Source: Dugong dugon
Lineage: Eukaryota; Chordata; Mammalia; Sirenia; Dugongidae
Assembly: GCA_030035585.1 (NCBI GenBank)
Contig: CM057471.1
Span: 92,629,819 to 92,693,818, forward strand
Reading direction: 5' to 3'
DNA: 64,000 bases
In this document: positions 1-10,787 of the stretch, one piece after another
How the letters are laid out: each line of letters opens with the position of its first letter
Position numbering within the stretch: position 1 is the first letter of the stretch
The notes under the pieces: generated by a model
Database searches by the model: none
Told to the model about the DNA's origin: nothing
What the model saw: the letters and a program-made list of their open reading frames with translations, nothing else
Made by a program: the position numbers and the translations under genes

Positions 1-241
1 AGGTGAGATAGGATGGTAGTTTGCACTAGAATGGCAACATTGGGTATGAGAGAAGGGGAAGAATGTGACAGGGTATAATCGACAGGAGCTGATGATTGGT
101 TAAATTATGTCAAGGTGGGAAAGAAGGGAAGGTATCAAGGATAATTCTGAGGTTCAAGGCTTGAGCAGATAGATGGATGATGGTGCCATTCACTGGGGTA
201 GCAAACACCGAATGAGAGCCAAATTTGGCAGTTTTAAGGGT
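1..241 (+). repeat. Ancient interspersed repeat, left part
   Basis: This purine-rich stretch resembles other copies in the window (about 5480-5985 and 13560-14280), sharing the phrases around 'caaggataattctgaggttc' and 'gatggtgccattcactgggg'. The same repeat resumes at 694 after an LTR. It is a common old mammalian repeat, but I could not name the family with certainty (L2-like or another old element). It has no coding potential. Confidence 0.5.
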
Positions 242-693
242 TGATTAGTATCCCTCCAAAAAGATATGTTCAAATCCTAACCCCCTCCTCACCTGTAAAT
301 GTGACCTTATTTGGAATTAGTATCTTTGCAGATGTAATTAGTTAAGTTCACATAAGGTCATATTGGAGCAGGGTGGACCCTAATCCAATATGAGTGGTGT
401 CCTTATAAGAGGAGGAGAAGAGACACAGAGAGACAAACACAAGGAAGACAACCAGAAGAAGACAGAGGCAGAGACTGGAGTTATTCTACCACAAGCCAAG
501 GACTGCCTGGGGCTATAGGAAGCTGTGCAAGACACAAAAGGATATTTCCCTAGAGCCTTTGGAGAGAGCATGGCCCTGCTGAGACCCTGAATTAGAACGT
601 CTGGCCTCCAGAACTGTGAAATAATAAATTTCGATTGTTTTAAGCCACATAGTTTGTGGTAATTTGTTACAGCAGCCTCAGGAAGCTAATACA
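242..693 (+). mobile_element. MLT1-type MaLR solo LTR inserted in the ancient repeat
   Basis: The order of landmarks is that of MLT1 LTRs: 'aaaaagatatgttcaaatcc' near the start, 'gaccttatttggaattag', 'accctaatccaatatgag', 'gtccttataagagg', then 'cctccagaactgtgaaataa' with an AATAAA-like polyadenylation signal, and a terminal 'gctaataca'. There are no internal viral genes, so it is a solo LTR. The same ancient repeat lies on both sides, so the LTR is the younger insertion. The 5' end is worn and no clear target duplication is visible. Confidence 0.85.
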
Positions 694-925
694 GGCAGGA
701 GGGAGAAGATCACACGGTAGATTCTGGACATGCCAAATCTGAAAAACTGTTGCAACATCTGAGTGGAGAGAACATATAAACATTTAGATATAAATACACA
801 ACTAAAGCTGTAGTTTTAGTCAGGCCACTGATTAGCTACTTAGGCAAGTCACAGTGAGATTGAGGGAATTTTCCCGTGTCAAGCCACCTAGTGGGTGACA
901 GAGCTGGGATTAGACTCCAGACATT
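694..925 (+). repeat. Ancient repeat resumed, then a MIR-like scrap
   Basis: Positions 694-790 ('attctggacatgccaaatct') continue the repeat broken by the LTR. At about 838-925, 'gtgacagagctgggattaga' reads like the core of an antisense MIR. Both are too worn for exact borders. Confidence 0.4.
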
Positions 926-1475
926 TTAATTGACAGCAGCAAGCTTTCTGGTACAAATCCTCATTCGAAGGTGTTCCTTTACACATCTTTCTCTGCCTTG
1001 TAGTTTCCTATGGTCCATGCTTTTATTCACACTTCTTATTTTCAAAACCCAAGGTTCATTTTCAATATAAAGGTTTATGCTATGGGCTGTCTGGATGTGT
1101 GCACTGAAAAATGCTTTTGGATTTTGGAAATTCATGGTGAAAGGTGAAGCAGCTTTTGTGAATTCTGAAGTACTCTCTAGAATGACATTCCAACCTTGAT
1201 GGCTTAGTTTACCCTTGAAGCCCACATTTTATGTGTCAGGACTCACCTCCTCAAGGGGAGCTCTATGTTCTTGACATTGGGCAGGTATGGAGCTTTGGCT
1301 ATGAAGTGAGAGCTAAATATAGCCTGGATTCTGGGTCTCTTATTCGAAGGAATGTAAAACTTACCCCGATAACAACTGAAATCTGTTATAATAATAATAA
1401 GAGACAATATGACTAGTGAAATGTGTATGTGATGAGAAAGAAAAAGATTTGGTTTCTAGTTTGAGTTCCAACGTG
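926..1475. other. Non-coding stretch, nothing recognised
   Basis: The only open frames are short and lack codon or domain character. I see no repeat, promoter or RNA gene. Confidence 0.5.
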
Positions 1476-1640
1476 TGATGGCTAATAACTTTAGCTAAAT
1501 AACCCTTACAAAGCCCGTTGCCTCATCTGTAAAATAGGGATAATATTAACAGTCTAGTCACTATCACAGTAGGATAAAATCAATTAATGAATGTAACTAT
1601 GTTTTATAAACTTTAGGGCACCACACAGATGTAAAACTAA
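1476..1640 (+). mobile_element. MIR SINE (old, tRNA-derived)
   Basis: The core phrase 'cctcatctgtaaaataggga' followed by 'taatattaacag' is diagnostic of the MIR 3' half. The upstream part ('aataactttagctaaataac') is weak. Such copies are ancient mammalian fossils. Confidence 0.75.
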
Positions 1641-2412
1641 GTATAGCTGTAGATACAGAGGCTTTCCTGTATAATGGAGTGATTATTTCTGTATTCTTGA
1701 TTGATATTTGTTTGCCATAGTGCACTTCTAAAATTTGTTACCAGGTTAAAAGAGTAGATCTAGCAGCTAAAAATGAGCTCTGAAAGGGCTATGAAGAATT
1801 GGAATGTGCAGAATCTTAGACACTTAAAGAAGGGAAGGGGCTGGTTATGCGCACAAAAAAGGGAAGAAGTAAAGGCTACTAGATTTGGCTGTTAAGAAGT
1901 AACAGATGACCTTTCATGAAAAAACTTCAGTGAACTGGTGGTAGTGGAACTTCATTTGTATGAGCAAATCCAGGACCACACAGTATCTTCTTGAAGGCTG
2001 TATTTTCAAGAAGCACTTTAGAAGAAGAATAGGCTCTAGGACTAACACTCTGCAGAGGCATCTCAGAAACATCGCTTTCAAAGAATGTCATGCATAATCA
2101 AATGAGCAAGACAATAAGTTAATTCTGGAGGGTAGGAGGTCTATTTGTGAGTTTAAGAATGGAGAAGGCATTTTAGTATCTTACTTTTTTGTTCAGATGT
2201 CTCTTCAGATAGTGTGGGAAAGTTCCTAACAAAGAAGTTAAGTAGAGAGAGAGAAGAATTTTCCTTAATATACTATGTACATTTGATGCCATCAAGATTA
2301 GCAAATTTTCCAGAGCAAAAGCTACAATTACCTCATGGTTTATTTAGCTAATATATTTTGGTTCAGATTATCTACTGTGCATGCAAGAGAAATATCAATT
2401 ACTAATAAAACA
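1641..2412. other. Non-coding stretch, nothing recognised
   Basis: AT-rich single-copy-looking DNA with stops in all frames and no recognisable repeat. Confidence 0.5.
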
Positions 2413-2572
2413 TGGCCTGTGGTTAAGAGCTCAGCTGCTGACCAAAAGGTTGGCAGTTGAAATCTACCAGTCACTCCTTGGAAACACTCCTTGGGGCAGT
2501 TCTACTCTGTCCTACAGGGCCACTATGAGTCAGAATCCACTCGATGGCAGTGAATTTGTTTGTGTGTTTGTT
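2413..2572 (+). mobile_element. AfroSINE-type SINE (short form)
   Basis: The tRNA-derived head ('gtggttaagagctcagctgc', 'ccaaaaggttggcagttgaa') is followed by 'ctccttggaaacactccttg' and the tail 'cactatgagtcagaatccac' ending in a TG-rich run. The first bases of the head are missing or mutated. The internal pol III B-box region is decayed ('gcagttgaaatc' instead of 'gcagttcgaatc'). Confidence 0.88.
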
Positions 2573-2660
2573 TTGATATTGTCTAATGTGTTAAGTCTAG
2601 GATTCATCTTGAGAATACAAAGTTTAATAATACTAGTTAAGAATTCTACTAAATAGCACT

Positions 2661-3869
2661 ACTTAACCTCAGAACCTACTATATAGCTATGGTAGTCAAA
2701 GCAGCCTGGTACTGGTACAACGACAGATACATTGACCAATGGAACAGAATCGAGAACCCAGATGTAAATCCATCCACCTACAGTCACCTGATCTTCAACA
2801 AGGGCCCAAAGTCCATCAAATAGGGAAAAAATGTTCTTTTAACAAATGGTGCTGGCAAAACTGGATGTCCATCTGCAAAAAAATGAAAGAGGACCTGTAC
2901 CTCACATCATACACAAAAACTAATTAAAAATGGATCACAGATCTAAATATAAAGCCAAAAACTATAAAGATCATAGAAGAAAAAATAGGATCAAAGCTAA
3001 AGACCCTAATACACAGCATTAACAGGATACAAACCATAACTAACAACATACAAACTCCAGAAGATAAGCTAGATAACTGGGATCTTCTAAAAATTAAACA
3101 CTTACACTCATCCAAAGACTTCACCAAAAGAGTAAAAAAAGAACCTACAGACTGGAAAAAAAATTTTGGCTATTACAAATTTGACAAAGGTCTAATCTCT
3201 AAAATCTACAGGAAAATCCAACACCTCTACAACAAAAAGACTAATAATCCAATTAAAAAATGGACAAAGGAAATGAACAGATACTTCACCAAAGAAGACA
3301 TTCAAGAGGCTAACAGACACATGAGGAAATGCTCATGATCACTAGCCATTAGAGAAATGCAAATCAAAACCACAATGAGATACCATCTCATCCCGGCATT
3401 ACTGGCATGAATCAAAAAACCAGAAAATAACAAATGTTGGAGAGGCTGTGGGGAGATTGTAACTCTTATGCACTACTGGTGGGAAAGCAAAATGGTGCAA
3501 CCATTTTGGAAAACAATATGGAGCTTCCTTAGAAAGCTAGAAATAGGAATACCATATGATCCAGCAATCTCATTCCTAGGAATATATCCTAGAGAAATAA
3601 GAGCCGTCACACAAGTAGACATATGCACACCCATGTTCAATGCAGCATTGTTCACAATAACAAAAAGATGGAAACAACCTAGATGCCCATCAACAGATGA
3701 ATGGATAAACAAGTTATGGTGCATACATGCAATGGATTACTACTCAACGATAAAGAACAGTGATGAATCTGCAAAGTATCTCACAATATGGATGAATCTG
3801 GAGGGCATTAAGCTGAGTGAAATAAGTCAATCACAAAAGGACAAATATTGTATGAGACCACTATTATAA
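2661..3869 (+). pseudogene. L1 ORF2 C-terminal remnant
   Basis: Reading across several frames gives the L1 ORF2 C-terminal region, from 'AAWYWYNDRYIDQWNRIE' through 'GLISKIYRKIQHLYNKKTN' to the end at 3869. Stops break it near 2820, 2925, 3338 and 3408. The family's Cys-rich motif C-x3-C-x7-H-x4-C lies at 3435-3488, but the last Cys codon is AGC (Ser). ORF2p normally provides endonuclease and reverse transcriptase; those domains are absent here. The frame at 3468-3869 is the longest surviving piece and ends at the usual place before the 3'UTR. Confidence 0.9.
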
Positions 3870-4832
3870 AAACTCTTGAAAAGGTTTACACACAAAAAGA
3901 AACAATCTTTGATGGTTACGAGGGAGAGGAGGGGTGGGGGTGGAAAAACACTAAATAGACAATAGATAAGTGGTAACTTTGGTGAAGGGTAAGACAGTAC
4001 ACAATACTGGGGAAGCCAGCACAGCTTGTTTAGGGTAAGCTCACGGAAGCTCCATGGACAAATCCAAACTCCCTGAGGGACCGAATTACTAGGCTGAGGG
4101 CTGTGGGGACCATGGTCTCAAGGAACATCTAGCTCAATTGGCATAACATAGTTTATAAAGAAAATGTTCTACATTCCACTTTGGTGAGTAGCGTCTGGGG
4201 TCTTAAAAGCCTGTGAGTGGCCATCTAAGATACTCCACTGGTCTCACCCCTTCAGGAGCAAGGTAAAATAAAGAAAACTAAAGACACAAGGGAAAGATTA
4301 GTCCAAAGGATTAAGAGACCACAGTTACCACGGCCTCCACCAGACTGAGTCCAGTACAACTAGATGGTGCCTGGCTACGACCACTGACTGCTCTGACAGA
4401 GATCACAATAGAGGGTCCTGATCAGAGCTGGAGAAAAATGTAGAACAAAATTCTAACTCAAAAAAAGACCAGCCTTACTGGCCTGACAGAGACTGGATAA
4501 ATCCTGACGGTATGGCCCCCGGACACCCTTTTAACTTAGTAACGAAGCCACTCCTGAGAGTCACCCTTTAGCCAAAGATTAGACAGGCCCATAAAACAAA
4601 ATGAGACTAAAGGGTCACACCAGCCCAGGGGCAAGGACTAGAAGGCAGGAGGGGACAGGAAAGCTGGTAATAGGGAACCCAAGGTCAAGAAGGGAGAGTA
4701 TTGACATGTCATGGAGTTGTTTAACCAATGTCACAAAACAGTATGTGTACTGTTTAATGATAAGCTAGTTTGTTCTGTAAACCTTCATCTAAAGTACAGT
4801 AAAAAAAAAAAAAAAAAAAAAAGAAAGAAAGA
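2661..4832 (+). mobile_element. L1 LINE, 5'-truncated, 3' end with poly(A)
   Basis: The element holds the C-terminal part of ORF2, a 3'UTR of roughly 0.95 kb and an A-rich tail from 4799. The same 3'UTR recurs in reverse at 22071-22855 and 53090-54558, which supports its extent. 5' truncation is the usual outcome of target-primed reverse transcription. No target duplication could be settled. Confidence 0.92.
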
Positions 4833-4842
4833 TAGAAAGAAA

Positions 4843-5036
4843 CTCACCTTAGACACAAGGACACAAATAGACTGAAAATAAAAGGAAGGAGAAAAATATT
4901 CCATGCAATCAGTAAAACAAAAGAGCAGGGGTGTCCATACTGGTATCAGATAAAATACACTTTAAATCAAAATCTGTTACATGAGATAAAGAAGGTCATT
5001 ACATAATAATAAAAGGGTCAATTCAACAAGGGGAAA
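4843..5036 (+). mobile_element. Separate L1 fragment: ORF2 endonuclease region
   Basis: Translation gives 'RLKIKGRRKIFHA' and, after a frame change, 'DKEGHYIIIKGSIQQG', which belongs to the N-terminal endonuclease part of L1 ORF2. It lies downstream of a complete L1 3' end in the same orientation, so it is not a continuation of that copy but a second, older L1 piece. Confidence 0.7.
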
Positions 5037-5479
5037 AAAAGAATTCTTCTAAATAAATAGTCCTTTCTTTTTTGCAGTAACCTCATAATCATATTTATTT
5101 TTAATTGCTGGAATAAATGATTTCTGTTCAGATGGTTTTAGATAGATCCACTCAGAGTTTATTCCTTGGTGCAAGTACTGATGTACAAAACAGCAAGAGG
5201 CTGAATACATGCATAATCAATAATGCATCTAGAGGCTCTGAGCTGAGTTCACTCAGAGCATTAGACCTTGTCTCTCAATATCTCTTCTCTCTACCTAATT
5301 ATTCAGACATTCCAGGGAAACTTGACTGCATTAAGTCTCCTTTCTTTGGGCAATAAAGGGAAAGAACTTATCCCCAGAGGGATGAAAAATACTTCTCTGT
5401 GATGGCCCCACACATATTAGAACCTGTCTCCATTATTATTATGCACAACCGGTACATATTTTGGAGTCCTTCATTTATT
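5037..5479. other. Non-coding stretch, nothing recognised
   Basis: A short open frame at 5117-5356 has no recognisable domain. No repeat is evident. Confidence 0.45.
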
Positions 5480-5985
5480 TGACATTCATTCAAAAACATT
5501 TATTAAGTGCTTTCTGGATGCCAGGGCAGAAAATTCCCCTGCTGTTTTATATGGCTTTTAGTGGAAGAAGACAGAAAATAAACAAGGAAACCAATAAATA
5601 AACAAGATAATTGGCAGTTAGTATATGTAAGTCCTAAAAACGATGAAACGGAATATTATAATGCAAGGAGTGGGGTCAGCAGGGCTAATTTCATAGGGTA
5701 GTCAGGGAAGGCCTCTTTAAGAAATGACTTTGAGCTGAGGATTCGGGAGAAGTGATTTCCAAGGTAGACAGGACCACAGTCCAAAGTCTCTGAAGTTGGA
5801 ACTGATTTAGTACTTTCAGGGAACAGAAAGCGGGGGCTATCTGGTCAGAGTGCAATAGAAGGGGAAAGAATGGTATGAGGGAAGACTGTGCAGGATCTCA
5901 TAGGCTGTGATTGGGAGTTTGAATTTTATTCTGTATTTGGAAGCCACAAAAGTGTTTTGAGTTAAGGAATAACGTGATCTACTTT
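5480..5985 (+). repeat. Ancient interspersed repeat copy
   Basis: The start 'attcaaaaacatttattaag' with 'ggatgccagggcag' is followed by 'aataaataaacaagataatt', 'gtcagggaaggcctctttaa' and 'gaataacgtgatct'. The same order is seen in part at 27775-28060, 36255-36480, 46490-46720 and 47930-48170. It is an old mammalian repeat; the family name needs a library search. Confidence 0.55.
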
Positions 5986-6281
5986 TCCTTCCTTCTGCCA
6001 TTTTCTCCTTGCACTTTCTCAGGCTCCGAACTTTCAGGTTTTCCATAGTTTTTCTGAGATACTATTTTAAATAATATGTTCTCTGGATAGTTTCTGTCTG
6101 TTCAATTAGCCTTATTCTACAAAGTGATAATAGTAGCATTGTTACTCTTTTCTGTAAATGCATGTTTCCAACATTTTTGATTTGATATTACATGAAGTGT
6201 GATATTATATTATCACATGCAGTGAAATTGGGTTGGTTCCATGATCAGTTTTTTGTTTGCATATTGGCAGCCTACGGGTCA
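5986..6281. other. Non-coding stretch, nothing recognised
   Basis: AT-rich sequence without repeat landmarks or open frames of note. Confidence 0.4.
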
Positions 6282-6292
6282 CATTCAGTTCA

Positions 6293-6456
6293 CAAAACAA
6301 AAAAATACATTGCCGTCGAGTCAATTCCAACTCACAGCCACCCTGTAAGGATAGGGTAGAATTGCCCCATGTGGTTTCCAGGGAGTGGCTGCTGCATTTG
6401 AACTGCTGACGTTTTAGTTAGCAACCATACTGTAAACTACTGTGCCACTAGGGCTC
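6293..6456 (-). mobile_element. AfroSINE-type SINE (short form)
   Basis: On the minus strand the head starts at 'ggagccctagtggcacagta' and the tail contains 'gagttggaattgactcgacg'. It is flanked by a target duplication 'cattcagttca' (6282-6292) and 'cattcaattca' (6457-6467), 10 of 11 bases matching, as expected for LINE-driven retroposition. Confidence 0.92.
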
Positions 6457-6754
6457 CATTCAATTCAGCTCATAGACATGCTTTATTTAGTCCATTCAGA
6501 ATTTTATTAATTGGGAAATTTAACATAAAAATCTAGAATAACGTGATGAGTTTATTTGTATATATCCAAAAGCTGTTATTTGGAAAATAACATTTAGAGA
6601 AAGATCTTACAAGAAGGGGCTTCAAGCAAAGCTAAAAGACCAAGAGGCTGGGGAGGCAGGTTTTATATGCTAAAGATGAATGCCTGGAGCTCAGCGTTCT
6701 ATATATATAGCCTTCAAGGTTTGGGAAACCATCATACTATATAGAGCAAAAGAG

Positions 6755-7025
6755 ATCTATATGGTAGTGTAAATACATAAGGTGCCATATTGCGTGGGTC
6801 TAAATCCCAGTGCTACTGCTTATTAGGTGTATAACCTCAAACAAGTTACTTTATTTCTCTGTGCTTCAATTTTTTTTTTTCCTCTGTAAAAAGGGGATAA
6901 TAAGTACCTTCCTCATAGGTTTGCTATGAGGATTAAATTAATTACTACATGTGAAGCACTTAGAATAATGCCTGTCAGTAACAATCAGTAAGTATTAGCT
7001 GCTGTTATTGCTGTCATCCTTATCT
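6755..7025 (+). mobile_element. MIR SINE, nearly complete
   Basis: The MIR order is seen: 'gggtctaaatcccagtgcta', 'cctcaaacaagttact', 'cctctgtaaaaaggggataa', 'gctatgaggattaaat', 'cacttagaataatgcctg'. A T-run near 6870 is an insertion in the core. Confidence 0.85.
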
Positions 7026-7120
7026 TACAGATGAAAAAACTTGACACTGAAATAACTAATTGACATGGACAAAGTTACCTAGCAAGGTAATAGCAGTCAG
7101 ATCTTGAAACCAGATATTTT
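7026..7120 (-). mobile_element. MIR fragment, opposite strand
   Basis: 'cttacagatgaaaaaacttg', 'gacaaagttacctagcaagg' and 'cagtcagatcttgaaaccag' fit the antisense MIR core. It abuts the preceding MIR in opposite orientation. Confidence 0.55.
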
Positions 7121-7226
7121 AAGAAGCTCTGCTGGGAATAGTTATTTCAAGAGTAATTTGAATAACTGGGCTTGGGCACCAAAATTGCCAAATTAACCTT
7201 TGTTTAGTCCAAAGTTTTATCTAAAT

Positions 7227-7781
7227 CAGCAGTTTTCTTTCTTACTCCCTTCCTGCCTCCCCTCCTCCCTCCTTTCTTCCCTCTCCTTCTCCCCTCTCCC
7301 TCCTTCCCTTCCTCTTTCCCTTCCTCCCTTCCTCTAACCCTCTAACACTATTAAAAATTATTGAAGTCCCCCAAGAGCTTGGGTTTATCTGAGTTGCATC
7401 TGTCAATATTTACCATACTAGAAATTAAAGCAGACAAACTAAAAAAATATTGACTTATTAATTCATATGAAAATCCAAAAATAAACCCATTACATACTAT
7501 CATAAATAACATATTTTTATGAAAAATAACTATTTTCTAAAACAAAAATATTCAGTGAGAAAAGTTGCATTGTTTTTACATTTTTGCAAATCTTTATAGT
7601 CTGGGACAATCAAAGACATCTGGATTTTCATATCTGCTCTACAATCAATCTTGCAATATCATTCTGGGAAACTCCAATGTACATCTTCTTATTAATAAGA
7701 AAGTAGTTTTTACTTGACGGATCCCCTGATAGAATCTTGGGTATCCCGAAAGGCCTCCGAACCACACTTTGACAACCACTG
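7227..7781 (+). mobile_element. hAT-Charlie-type non-autonomous DNA transposon
   Basis: The ends are 'cagcagttttctttc' and, inverted, 'cagtggttgtcaaagtgtgg', typical of hAT-Charlie terminal repeats. The flanks 'atctaaat' (7219-7226) and 'atctagac' (7782-7789) match at 6 of 8 bases, the hAT target-duplication length. Inside are 'aataacatatttttatgaaa' and 'cattgtttttacatttttgc' but no transposase gene. A CT-rich tract (7244-7337) sits near the left end. The family resembles MER1-group elements; the exact name is not certain. Confidence 0.7.
7244..7337. repeat. CT-rich low-complexity tract
   Basis: Almost pure pyrimidine made of ccttcc, ctccct and tctccc units inside the hAT-like element. It probably grew by slippage after insertion. 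Confidence 0.9.
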
Positions 7782-7849
7782 ATCTAGACAGATATACGAC
7801 TCTTACCACTTCCGCTCTGGCCAGACAGGTGTCCTTTCTGTTCCTTCAA

Positions 7850-8030
7850 CATACTAAATCATTTCCCATTTCTGGACCTTTGGAATGTGACTTCCTCTGC
7901 CTTAGAAATCTCTTCTCCCAAATCTTTAGCTTAAGTCACTTCCTTGATGTGGCCTTTTCTGACGACCCAGTATAATTAGCCATGCTGACCCCACTCCCTG
8001 CATCATGATACCATGTTTCATTCTTTTTTA
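7850..8030 (+). mobile_element. L2 LINE 3' fragment
   Basis: 'tgacttcctctgccttagaa', 'aagtcacttccttgatgtgg' and 'gaccccactccctgcat' follow the order of L2 3' ends, as at 62780-63060. The short open frame over it is only the L2 remnant. Confidence 0.55.
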
Positions 8031-8859
8031 GGACTTCCGTATTCTAGCTGCAAAGAGTACAAATCATGCACAAGTCCCAAAGCTGACTTTTAGCAGCCAT
8101 TACTCAACAGCCAAGAGCAAAACTTGCCAGAAACTAGTGGACAACACTAAAATCAAATCAAACATTTGTTGTCTTGCATAAGATTAATGCCTCTAGTTAA
8201 ATATCATTACAACAGATGCCCAAAGGCCATCTCAAAATCTTCATTGCTTTTGTCTAAATATGAAATGTTGCCTTTCAAACCACCCCCCCCCCCACCCCAA
8301 CACGGCATGTCTGAAAGAGCTGAAGTGAAATAGAGATGGTGCTCTGTTTTCAGAAGTAAACTAATGGGTAAAAGAGTATGCTCTGAATTCACAGGAAAAT
8401 GAGAAATATGCCATGCATTCACCTGTCTTCCTTCTTATTCCCTTCAACCTTCTTCGCATTCTTAAATGTTATATTATTTTGCTTTGCATTGGGAGTTGGG
8501 TAATTCCAGTAGTTCCTTTCTCCAGTTGATGGGGATAGATGGGGTATTTGAAGGATAATTTCTACTTGATAACAGACTCAATTACCTGTAAAGAATTCAG
8601 TTCTCTTTTTATCCATTAGATCTTTACAGTTCTCAAGACTGGCTGTTACACAGCCTGCTTTTAGAGAAAGAAAATTATAATCAACTCAGCAAAGCACTGA
8701 TATTTTAGGCCATTACATAGAAAAATCTTTTGGATGTACTATTTCTTCTAATGTGGTTCATTCTGATGAAGTCTGGGCATTTGTAGACTCTACCAGGCTA
8801 AATATTTCCCTTCCTCAGACAAAGCATAAAGTTCCACATCCTCTATTAATGCCATCTGT
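8031..8859. other. Non-coding stretch with a C-run
   Basis: Contains a C-rich run at 8281-8297. No repeat or exon recognised. The open frame at 8207-8422 encodes a Gly run only because of the C-run. Confidence 0.45.
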
Positions 8860-9037
8860 AATTCATTCATTCAACATTTTTTTTTGGCTAGCTGCTATGC
8901 CAGGCACTGTGGTAAATACTGGTAATATAAAGGTGAATAGACACAATTTATATATCTGAGGAGTTCCAGAGATAGGTGTATAAGTAAGTTATGTAAATAC
9001 ATGTGAAAAACACTATAACAGAGACATGAACAAGGTG
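8860..9037 (+). repeat. Ancient repeat, left end only
   Basis: 'attcattcattcaacatttt' then 'gctatgccaggcactgtgg' is the start seen in the copies at 5480 and 36255. It stops where the L1 T-run begins. Confidence 0.5.
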
Positions 9038-9876
9038 ATTTTTTTTGTCTTGTTTTTATAATTTTTTTATTTTTGTTGTTGTTGAGAACGTATACAGCAG
9101 AACATACACCAATTAAACAATTTATACATGTGCTATTTGGTGACATTGACTCCATTCTTCCAGTAGTGCAACCATTCTCACTCTCCTTTCCAAGTTGTTC
9201 CTCCCCCATTAACATAAACTCACTATCCCCTAAGATTCCTGTCTAATCTTTCGAGTTGCTACTGTTAATTTGATCCCATATAGGTAGCTCTTAAAAGAAC
9301 TCAGTGCTCAAGGTAGATATTCCTTATTAGTTAAGTTAAACTATTGTTTGGTTTTGAGAAAACTTCATGGGATATTTTTGATTTAAGTTTTAAGGATTAT
9401 TTCAGGGTGATAGTTTTGGAGTTCATTCAGCTTCTATGGCTCCAGAAAATCTGGATTCCATGAGGATTTGAAATTTTATGCTGTATTCTCCCCTTTGATC
9501 AGCATTTGTCTATAGAATCTTTGAAAAAAATATTCAATAATAGTAGCTGAGCACCATCCTGTTCTTCTGGTTTCATGGCAAAGTGGGCAGTTGTTCATGG
9601 AGGCAAATAGCCTCACATTCTGTTTCCTCCTCCTATTCCTGATTCTCCTTCTTCCTCTGTTCCAGTCGAATAGAGACCAAATTGTTGTACCTTACATGGC
9701 TGCTTGCAAGCTTTTAAGACCCCAGGCAATATACAATGAACTAAGAGTTAGAACAGATGAACTAAACATGATATTAAGCCAATTAATTGGGATGTCCCAT
9801 GAAACCAAGGAACCTCCAAACTAAGAAAAATTCCCATAAGGTGTTTGGTTGTACATAAGCAGCCTCAGCAACTATT
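9038..9876 (-). mobile_element. L1 3'UTR (variant subfamily)
   Basis: A T-run at the left edge is the antisense poly(A). The body ('acattgactccattcttcca', 'caaccattctcac') matches 28182-28687, so this is a recurrent L1 3'UTR, different from the one in 2661-4832. Only non-coding 3'UTR is kept. Confidence 0.8.
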
Positions 9877-10787
9877 CTTTTTTTTTTTTTTTTTGGCCAT
9901 TGTTGTAAATATGTTTACCACACAACTTTTGTCAATTCAACATTTTACAGGTGTATTGACAACAACTACATTAATCAGCTGTGCAACCCTACCCTTAATC
10001 AATGTGATTTTTCCATCACCGTAAACTGAAATTCACTACTCCATAAGCAATACAATGACTCCACTTTGCCCCCTTCCTCCTGCCCCTGGTAACCACTAAT
10101 AAACTTTGGTCTCTATACTTTTGCCTGTTCTTGTCTTTTTATATAAGTGAGGTCATATAATATTTGTCTTTTTGTGACTGGCTTATTTTACTCAGCATAA
10201 TGTCTTCAAACTCCATCCATATTGTAGCATGTATCAACACTTAATTTCTCTTTCTGGTTAAGTAGTATTCCATTGTATGTATGTACCAAATTTTGTATCT
10301 ATTTACCCCTTGATGGGCATTTTTGTTGTTTCCACGTTTTGGCTATTATGAATAGTGCTGCAGTGAACACTGGCGTACAAGTACCTGTTTGATATTCTGC
10401 TTTCAAGTCTTTTAGGAGTGGAATTGCTGGGTCTAGTTCTATTTTTAGTTTTTTAAGGAACTACCACACTGTTTTCCACACTGGATGTTTTACATTCCCA
10501 CCAGCAATAGATAAGCGTTCTGATTCCCCACATCTTCAACATTTTTTATTTTCTGTTTTTGTTTTTTTTTAGTATTAGTCATCCTAGTGGGAGTGAAATG
10601 ATATTTTATTCTTTTAGATGGTATTGTAAATGTAATCATTTTCCTAATTTCCCCTTCAGATTTCTCATTGCTGGTGTATAGAAACCCAACTGATTTTTGT
10701 TGGTTGATCTTGTACCCGGCAACTTCGCTAAATTCCTCTATTAGCTCTGGAAACTTTCTTGTGGATTCTTTGGGGTTTTCTCTATAT
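9877..10787 (-). mobile_element. L1 copy, part 1 (3'UTR and ORF2 end)
   Basis: A T-run at 9877-9894 marks the antisense poly(A) of a second L1. Then come 3'UTR and ORF2 3' sequence, and from about 10605 reverse-transcriptase-region sequence. Part 2 is at 13179-13445; the two were split by the Tigger1 insertion. Confidence 0.88.
10490..10787 (-). pseudogene. L1 ORF2 remnant with internal deletion
   Basis: The minus frame reads '[20 protein letters not shown]' and '[18 protein letters not shown]' from the reverse-transcriptase region, then passes directly into '[13 protein letters not shown]', which normally lies several hundred codons later near the C-terminal Cys-rich region. The frame stays open across the join near 10605. 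This implies an in-frame internal deletion of roughly 1 kb, judged from the usual ORF2 layout. The copy is not functional. Confidence 0.8.
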
